DNA of 9,587 bases, taken from positions 1 through 9,587 of the forward strand of contig USNB01000038.1 in the NCBI GenBank assembly GCA_900555875.1, read 5' to 3'. Position numbers and translations under genes: made by a program. Below, piece by piece: positions 6,035-9,587 of the stretch; position 1 is the stretch's first letter; each line of letters starts with the position of its first letter. The notes under the pieces are model-generated. The model saw nothing but the letters and a program-made list of their open reading frames with translations. It was not told the DNA's origin and made no database searches. The DNA is from an uncultured Eubacteriales bacterium. GTDB taxonomy: Bacteria > Bacillota > Clostridia > Christensenellales > Pumilibacteraceae.

Positions 6035-7398
6035 ATATCCACATAATTGAGAGGCTCATCCCATATATACAGATGCGCCCGCTCACACAAACTTTTTGCA
6101 AGCAGGATCTTTTTCTTCTGCCCATCGGAAAAACCGGATATATCCTTATCGAATTGTCTGCTCTCCACACCCATTTTATGCAGCACGGCTTTAAGCAAAC
6201 TTTCATCCGTCCCGGACGCAGACGCAAGCTCCGCAAGCGTCCCGCTAAGATGCGAGATATCCTGAGGGATATACGATATGACCAGACCGGATCCTATGTC
6301 CGCCCTGCCCGTGTGCCCGACGGCTTCGCCGCACAGCAGCTTAAGCAGACTGCTCTTGCCGCTCCCGTTCTTTCCGTCTATCGCTATCCTGTCGCCGCGC
6401 ATGACATCAAGCGTTACGGGCCGGCATACGGCCCTGCCGTCATATACGGGTGAAACGCCCGATAATGATATCAGCCGTTCGCTCCGGTATGTCAGCGGCG
6501 ACAGCTTAAGATCGGCATCCGTCTCCGTGTTGCGCAGCAAAGCGGACTTTTGTTCCGCTTCTCTTTCGCTCCGCGCTTCTACGGCTTTGGCGCGCTTCAT
6601 CATTTTTGCGGACTTATGCCCGACATAGCCTTTGTCCGGTTTAAGACCGGATGCGGTCCTGCCGTTTTTGGACGATTCAGTAGCATCAGCCCACAAAAAC
6701 GTGCGGGCAGCAGTCTCGCGCAGACGTGCTATATCCTTTTGCAGACGGGCATTTTCCTTGCGTTCACAAGCCTGCCGCCGCTCGAAATTAGTCATAAACG
6801 ACGACCAGTTCCCGCTCTGGACATCTATGTTCGCACGATTCAGCGAAAGCACGTGATCCACACATCCGTCCAGCAATTCTCTGTCATGCGAAACAAGTAT
6901 GAAGCTTTTTTTACGTTTCAGGTAATCGGCAAGCAGTTTTCTCGCGCGCGCATCCAGATGATTGGTAGGCTCGTCGATAAGAAGAAATTTGTCCTCGCAT
7001 AAGAACATTGCGGCAAGCAGCGCCTTCGTTCGTTCCCCTCCGGACAGCGTGGCAAACGGCCTGTCAAGGCACTCGCAGTCCACGTCGAGACAGTTAAGTT
7101 CACGGATCACCTGCCATTCTTCGGCTGTCGGACAGATCTCCGCCAGCACGTCTCTTACCGGCGCACCGGCGTTACGCACGGTGCGAGGAAAATATTCGAA
7201 TCCGACGGACGAAACTATTCGTCCGCTGTATTCGTATTCGCCCATGAGCAGACGCAAAAAAGTAGTCTTGCCTCTGCCGTTCCTGCCGATAAATCCAAGT
7301 TTCCAATCGGTATCTATGCGGAAACTGACGTTACGAAAAATATAATCCCCGTCCGATCCGTAGGAAAAAGTGAGATCCTCTACGCTTATTACCGACAT
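5920..7398 (-). CDS. ABC-F ATPase of the Lsa/CplR antibiotic-resistance (ribosome protection) type
   Basis: Soluble twin-ATPase ABC-F protein of 492 residues with no membrane segment. This group binds the ribosomal E site and displaces antibiotics (lincosamides, pleuromutilins, streptogramin A) from the peptidyl-transferase centre. NBD1: Walker A GRNGRGKT (38-45), signature LSGGE (118-122), Walker B LLIDEPTNHLD with catalytic Glu143, switch His171. The charged interdomain linker (antibiotic-resistance-domain region) spans about 190-300. NBD2: Walker A GKNGSGKS (342-349), modified signature FSDGQKKK (423-430), Walker B LYIWDEPLNYVD with Glu448, switch His477 (VEHD). The variants DWKLGFIGRNGRGKTT and DEPLNYVDI are typical of the Lsa/CplR branch. 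Length is usual and all catalytic residues are present. GGGAGG is 7 nt from the ATG. It lies 103 nt downstream of the FTR-like gene with no terminator between, so it is probably cotranscribed. Drug specificity cannot be read from the sequence. Confidence 0.93.
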   Translation of the reverse strand: MSVISVEDLTFSYGSDGDYIFRNVSFRIDTDWKLGFIGRNGRGKTTFLRLLMGEYEYSGRIVSSVGFEYFPRTVRNAGAPVRDVLAEICPTAEEWQVIRELNCLDVDCECLDRPFATLSGGERTKALLAAMFLCEDKFLLIDEPTNHLDARARKLLADYLKRKKSFILVSHDRELLDGCVDHVLSLNRANIDVQSGNWSSFMTNFERRQACERKENARLQKDIARLRETAARTFLWADATESSKNGRTASGLKPDKGYVGHKSAKMMKRAKAVEARSEREAEQKSALLRNTETDADLKLSPLTYRSERLISLSGVSPVYDGRAVCRPVTLDVMRGDRIAIDGKNGSGKSSLLKLLCGEAVGHTGRADIGSGLVISYIPQDISHLSGTLAELASASGTDESLLKAVLHKMGVESRQFDKDISGFSDGQKKKILLAKSLCERAHLYIWDEPLNYVDIYTRVQIEEVLRKVCPTMIFVEHDGAFRDRIATRVVKL

Positions 7399-7499
7399 TG
7401 TCCGCCTCCCGGGCAGCGCCCTTCACTCGCAATACCGCACCGATACATCGCACGTTTCAATGGTACGGTATCATCCGCATGCGGCACAGGTTTCGGCAT
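7389..7499 (-). CDS. Possible 36-codon leader peptide upstream of and overlapping the ABC-F gene
   Basis: Small open frame beginning MPKPVPHADDTV and ending GGGQCR. A good Shine-Dalgarno AAGGAG (7513-7508) is 8 nt from its ATG. That AAGGAG also encodes Lys-Glu near the end of the preceding FTR-like gene, whose stop codon is 2 nt before this ATG. The frame stops at 7391-7389, 10 nt inside the ABC-F coding sequence, so its end overlaps the ABC-F start in another frame, the classic layout for translational coupling or attenuation. The spacer also holds short inverted repeats: CCGCATGCGG, CGATGTATCG, and GGGC-GCT-GCCC abutting the ABC-F ribosome binding site. Leader ORFs are known upstream of several inducible ABC-F resistance genes. 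No homologue is recognised, and the frame may be fortuitous. Confidence 0.35.
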   Translation of the reverse strand: MPKPVPHADDTVPLKRAMYRCGIASEGRCPGGGQCR

Positions 7500-7501
7500 G
7501 T

Positions 7502-7699
7502 TTACTTCTCCTTATAATACAACATGCAGTGGCAGTAACCTTCAAAATCCGGATCGGCGATCTGATCGCGGAACTCCTTGCATATGCATTTCGTATCCGG
7601 AGTCCTTTCGATACGGCACGGACAGTAACCCCCTTTGGCTTTCAGCCCTTCCTGTACCGTTCTCACAACTTCTTTATCTTCATTAAATCTTACCTTCAT
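7502..7699 (-). CDS. Small ferredoxin:thioredoxin reductase catalytic (beta) chain-like Fe-S protein
   Basis: A 65-residue protein with the cysteine pattern of the FTR catalytic chain: CPC (26-28), CIC (38-40) and CHC (56-58), in the contexts GGYCPCR, CICKEFR and GYCHC. In true FTR, four of these six cysteines hold a 4Fe-4S cluster and the other two form the redox-active disulfide; by analogy the pair here is Cys28 and Cys58. It is shorter than cyanobacterial or plant FTR-beta (about 110 residues), but similar minimal proteins occur in anaerobic Firmicutes, where the electron donor and partner are not established; no FTR alpha (variable) chain is nearby. The ATG at 7699 was chosen over the in-frame ATG at 7753 because GGGAGG (7712-7707) is 7 nt away and 7753 lies inside the -35 box. 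It is probably the first gene of a transcript that continues into the ABC-F gene. Confidence 0.85.
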   Translation of the reverse strand: MKVRFNEDKEVVRTVQEGLKAKGGYCPCRIERTPDTKCICKEFRDQIADPDFEGYCHCMLYYKEK

Positions 7700-7724
7700 T
7701 TTATATCCTCCCTGTCGTGCCGTA

Positions 7725-7753
7725 ATTGTAACACGACGGCAAACGTTTGTCAA
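7725..7753 (-). promoter_or_regulatory. Promoter of the FTR-like/ABC-F unit
   Basis: On the minus strand a perfect -35 TTGACA (7753-7748), a 17-nt spacer and a -10 TACAAT (7730-7725) lie about 25 nt upstream of the FTR-like start codon. No second convincing promoter was found between that gene and the ABC-F gene. Confidence 0.85.
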
Positions 7754-7805
7754 CGATCGGACGGACAGCCGGCTCTATATAAAACATTATTCCTCTCCGT
7801 AACAT

Positions 7806-7844
7806 AAAAATGCGGCCGCAGCGCATATGTTGCGGTCGCGTTTT
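7806..7844 (-). terminator. Intrinsic terminator of hsp20
   Basis: A GC-rich inverted repeat starts about 15 nt after the hsp20 stop codon. Read on the minus strand, GCGACCGCA pairs with TGCGGCCGC with one A-C mismatch, followed by ATTTTTATG. The plus-strand version pairs slightly better through G-U pairs, but the direction of hsp20 transcription makes the minus strand the relevant one. Confidence 0.75.
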
Positions 7845-7858
7845 CAGAAAACACATCG

Positions 7859-8287
7859 TTACTCGATGTCTATCCTGTGAGAAGGCGGCAGTTCGCGTTC
7901 CTCCTTGGGGATCGACAACGTCAGAATGCCGTTGTCGTATTTGGCTTTGACGTCTTCCTGCCTGATATTTCCCACATAGTAACTTCTGCTGCACGAGAAG
8001 CTGCGCTCCCGTCGAATGTAATCGTGCTTCTTATCCTCGTCTTTTTCAGTCTTCTTTGCAGAAACGGTGATGTAACCGTCCTTCATATCGATGTTGATAT
8101 CTTTCTTGTCCAACCCGGGCATTTCGATCTCCATCGAATAACCGTCGCCCGTATCCCTTACGTCAGTGCGCATGTAACCCTGCGCGCGATGTCTGCCGTG
8201 AAAAGTCGGGAAAAGATCGCGCATCGCTTCGTCGAAGAAGTCGTAATCGAAGAAACCTTCATTAAATCTGCTGAGTTCGTTTTTCAT
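7859..8287 (-). CDS. Small heat shock protein, Hsp20/alpha-crystallin family
   Basis: ATP-independent cytosolic holdase of 142 residues that binds unfolding proteins for later refolding by DnaK/ClpB-type chaperones. The N-terminal arm is short and Phe-rich (NEGFFDYDFFDEAMRDLFP). The alpha-crystallin domain (about 37-130) shows MEIEMPGLDKKDINI (52-66), YIRRERSFSCSRSYYVG (90-106) and the hallmark YDNGILTLSIPK (117-128). The C-terminus carries an I-x-I motif (Ile139-Asp-Ile141), used for oligomer assembly. GGAGG is 9 nt from the ATG. It is a single-gene unit with its own promoter, paired CIRCE operators and terminator, so heat induction through HrcA is expected; CIRCE control is better known for groE and dnaK operons, but is reported for some small heat shock genes. 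Confidence 0.95.
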   Translation of the reverse strand: MKNELSRFNEGFFDYDFFDEAMRDLFPTFHGRHRAQGYMRTDVRDTGDGYSMEIEMPGLDKKDINIDMKDGYITVSAKKTEKDEDKKHDYIRRERSFSCSRSYYVGNIRQEDVKAKYDNGILTLSIPKEERELPPSHRIDIE

Positions 8288-8320
8288 GATCTTATACCTC
8301 CATGATCCACTGCGGAGATG

Positions 8321-8347
8321 TTAGCACTTGAACTGTTTGAGTGTTAG
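8321..8347. promoter_or_regulatory. CIRCE operator, copy nearer the hsp20 start codon
   Basis: TTAGCACTT-N9-GAGTGTTAG matches the HrcA operator consensus TTAGCACTC-N9-GAGTGCTAA at 15 of 18 arm positions, with the canonical 9-nt spacing. It lies between the promoter and the hsp20 start codon, where bound HrcA would block transcription. Confidence 0.88.
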
Positions 8348-8370
8348 CACTCTCTTGCTGTTTCTGCTAA
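8344..8370. promoter_or_regulatory. CIRCE operator, copy abutting the hsp20 -10 box (overlaps the first by 4 nt)
   Basis: TTAGCACTC-N9-TTCTGCTAA has one perfect arm and one arm with 6 of 9 matches. It shares TTAG (8344-8347) with the neighbouring CIRCE and ends 1 nt from the -10 box of the hsp20 promoter. The exact 9-nt spacing argues that it is a genuine second HrcA site rather than chance. Confidence 0.78.
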
Positions 8371-8371
8371 T

Positions 8372-8399
8372 ATTATAGCTCGTCTTTTGAAATTGTCAA
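8372..8399 (-). promoter_or_regulatory. hsp20 promoter (sigma-A type)
   Basis: On the minus strand a perfect -35 TTGACA (8399-8394), a 16-nt spacer and a perfect -10 TATAAT (8377-8372) lie directly upstream of the CIRCE pair. A housekeeping promoter with a CIRCE operator over the initial transcribed region is the standard class I heat-shock layout. Confidence 0.92.
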
Positions 8400-8417
8400 G
8401 CGTTTGAAAAAGATTTT

Positions 8418-8441
8418 CGGAAAATTTTTAAAAATTTTCCG
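8418..8441. repeat. Perfect 24-bp AT-rich palindrome between divergent promoters
   Basis: Both halves match exactly: CGGAAAATTTTT followed at once by its reverse complement, with no spacer. It lies 18 bp upstream of the hsp20 -35 and about 115 bp upstream of the -35 of the divergent lipoprotein gene. The A/T tracts could act as an UP element, as a regulator site, or as a cruciform; no known operator matches. No T-run makes it an obvious terminator. Confidence 0.7.
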
Positions 8442-8555
8442 GCGATGTTTTATTGCGTTCCCTGTTTGTATATGCAAAAATCAGGATTTTATTCGCCAAA
8501 CAGTGAACGTACTGCGAAAAAATGTGTTATGTGGATGAAATCTGAAGAAGCAGTA

Positions 8556-8584
8556 TTGACAATACACATGGTATATAGTAAAAT
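8556..8584 (+). promoter_or_regulatory. Promoter of the uncharacterised lipoprotein gene
   Basis: A perfect -35 TTGACA (8556-8561), a 17-nt spacer and a -10 TAAAAT (8579-8584) lie 34 nt upstream of the chosen start codon. Confidence 0.82.
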
Positions 8585-8618
8585 CATATAAACGGATAAG
8601 ATACGGAGGATGGATGAT

Positions 8619-9374
8619 ATGAAAAAGCCGGCGGCGGTTTTTCTGTCAGTCATAATGCTCGCAGCGGCAATATTCGCATTTACCGCATGTTCCCATAACT
8701 ATGTCGATATACGCGGTAATTATATGACGGCGACCAAAGAAGAAGTAGCCGCGGCGCTTGCCGACGTTCAGGAAGACTCTGATGCAACATTCGATATATA
8801 TCTGCACTTCGAGATCTACCAAAACTATGACAGTATAATGTATTTTGAGATCGACGGAAGGATGTCGTTTATCGATAACGAAATTAAAATGAACGTCTCG
8901 TATGAAATGGAAGCTCTCAACGGTAGCGAGAGTTACGACATCTATGCAGATAATGACTATGTTTATATGAATGACGGCGCAAATAAAGTCAAGGTCAGAT
9001 ACTCAGGCGATCCGACCGCAAATATTATACCGGGAGTTTCTACTTCACTCAGCGACGTGTTCGAAGAACTCAGATCAGACGAATTGTCATACGATCTAAG
9101 CATAGCCGAGAACGGAGATGTGACAAAGATCAAAATACAGCTCAATCTGTATGATATGGACCTAGGATTCGAAAAAATATCGTATAATATGCCCGCCGAA
9201 ATGTACCTTATCATCGAAAACGACCACATAACCGCATTCGCCGCAAAATGCGATTTCTCTCACGAGATGGTGAACGCGATATACTCGTTCAATGTCGACA
9301 TGCAGTGCAAAAGCACAGACGAAGCGGTCGCTCTGCCGTCCGATCTCGATACGTACAGCACTTCATTCGCATAA
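8619..9374 (+). CDS. Uncharacterised lipoprotein (LppX/LolA-like beta fold suspected)
   Basis: Exported 251-residue lipoprotein of unknown function. The signal peptide MKKPAAVFLSVIMLAAAIFAFTAC carries a lipobox with lipidated Cys24. The mature part is acidic and rich in alternating beta-type strands with many Tyr/Asp (FDIYLHFEIYQNY, IMYFEIDGRMSFIDNEIKMNVSYEM, DIYADNDYVYMN). This pattern resembles the half-barrel lipoproteins of the LppX/LolA or DUF6612 kind, which bind hydrophobic ligands; that is inference from strand pattern, not a recognised motif. Start 8619 was preferred to the in-frame ATG at 8610 because GGAGG (8605-8609) abuts 8610 but is 9 nt from 8619. It has its own promoter, divergent from hsp20, and a hairpin downstream. 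Confidence 0.88.
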   Translation: MKKPAAVFLSVIMLAAAIFAFTACSHNYVDIRGNYMTATKEEVAAALADVQEDSDATFDIYLHFEIYQNYDSIMYFEIDGRMSFIDNEIKMNVSYEMEALNGSESYDIYADNDYVYMNDGANKVKVRYSGDPTANIIPGVSTSLSDVFEELRSDELSYDLSIAENGDVTKIKIQLNLYDMDLGFEKISYNMPAEMYLIIENDHITAFAAKCDFSHEMVNAIYSFNVDMQCKSTDEAVALPSDLDTYSTSFA

Positions 9375-9437
9375 CGATCGCCGGAAACAGCAACTTTATC
9401 AATACGCAAGATATCCGCAGGTTTAAGGATATCGATG

Positions 9438-9473
9438 CCCGCCCGCCCCGCGAACAGTCGCTTGGCGGGCGGG
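9438..9473 (+). terminator. Long GC-rich hairpin after the lipoprotein gene (possible terminator)
   Basis: CCCGCCCGCC (9438-9447) pairs with GGCGGGCGGG (9464-9473). Inside it a second small stem, GCGA-ACAG-TCGC (9450-9461), stacks across a 2x2 internal loop. It begins 63 nt after the stop codon and has no following T-run, so it is not a canonical intrinsic terminator; 3'-end protection is an alternative. Confidence 0.5.
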
Positions 9474-9517
9474 ATGCCGCTATCGGAAAATAAATTGCAC
9501 TCACCCGTCCCGAACGG

Positions 9518-9546
9518 TTGACATTCGGGGCAAAATGTAGTATTAT
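9518..9546 (+). promoter_or_regulatory. Strong promoter directed out of the right edge
   Basis: A perfect -35 TTGACA (9518-9523), a 17-nt spacer and a -10 TATTAT (9541-9546) would start a transcript near 9553. Only about 35 nt of it are in the window. They include a possible GCTGC/GCGGC hairpin (about 9553-9571) and an ATG at 9560 without a ribosome binding site, so the true coding start or leader RNA lies beyond the edge. Confidence 0.78.
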
Positions 9547-9587
9547 AACAAAGCTGCGGATGAAAAGCGGCAATATGCGGTTGTGGC

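Noticed and set aside
5968..6453. 161-codon plus-strand frame opposite the ABC-F gene
   Set aside because: Antisense shadow of the NBD2 region, whose ABC-F motifs are complete on the other strand.
7700..7753. N-terminal extension of the FTR-like protein to an ATG at 7753
   Set aside because: That codon lies within the -35 box of the gene's own promoter, and the start at 7699 has a well-spaced GGGAGG.
7877..8305. 142-codon plus-strand frame opposite hsp20
   Set aside because: Antisense shadow; the Hsp20 motifs are all on the minus strand.
9547..9587. T-box or other named riboswitch at the right edge
   Set aside because: Only about 35 nt of leader are visible, with no diagnostic motif.
1..9587. 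CRISPR array, mobile element, phage or toxin-antitoxin system
   Set aside because: No regularly spaced repeats, no transposase or integrase motifs, no terminal inverted repeats with target duplications and no paired small toxin/antitoxin frames were seen.

Overview
The window looks like chromosomal DNA of a low-to-moderate GC Firmicute, most likely class Clostridia. The signs are a 16S rRNA 5' end with clostridial-type sequence, strong GGAGG-type ribosome binding sites, sigma-A promoters close to TTGACA-N17-TATAAT, an HrcA/CIRCE-controlled hsp20, a Lsa/CplR-type ABC-F protein, an ATP-dependent PEP carboxykinase and Gram-positive lipoproteins. Genus cannot be assigned from what is visible. No CRISPR array, insertion sequence, integrase or prophage gene is seen, so this is ordinary chromosome with some accessory-like genes, not an obvious island.

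Layout: (a) 1-510, minus strand: the first ~60 nt of a 16S rRNA gene, preceded by a leader with two tandem promoter/antiterminator-like modules; the rRNA operon runs off the left edge. (b) 511-2600, plus strand: a gene-free stretch, then pckA (PEP carboxykinase) with its own promoter and an intrinsic terminator. (c) 2739-5320, plus strand: a 798-residue exported lipoprotein with two InlB-type repeats, a carbohydrate-binding-like module, an Ig-like domain and an alpha/beta-hydrolase (EstA-like) domain. (d) 5368-5911, plus strand: a MarR-family regulator whose DNA-binding domain is intact but whose C-terminus looks lost; its frame runs through a bidirectional terminator. (e) 5920-7753, minus strand: a probable operon of a small ferredoxin:thioredoxin-reductase-like protein, a possible 36-codon leader peptide and a Lsa/CplR-type ABC-F ribosome-protection ATPase. 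(f) 7806-8399, minus strand: hsp20 with its terminator and promoter, and two overlapping CIRCE operators. (g) 8556-9473, plus strand: an uncharacterised 251-residue lipoprotein. A further strong promoter at 9518-9546 points out of the right edge.

How it fits together: most genes are independent units with their own promoters. The one likely operon is FTR-like/leader/ABC-F, where translation of the upstream frames could control the resistance-type ATPase. The MarR gene converges on that operon and ends at the same terminator; whether it controls it is not shown. I see no clear multi-gene novel system. The points most worth a second look are the leader ORF in front of the ABC-F gene, the overlapping CIRCE pair, the degenerate MarR C-terminus and the mosaic esterase lipoprotein.
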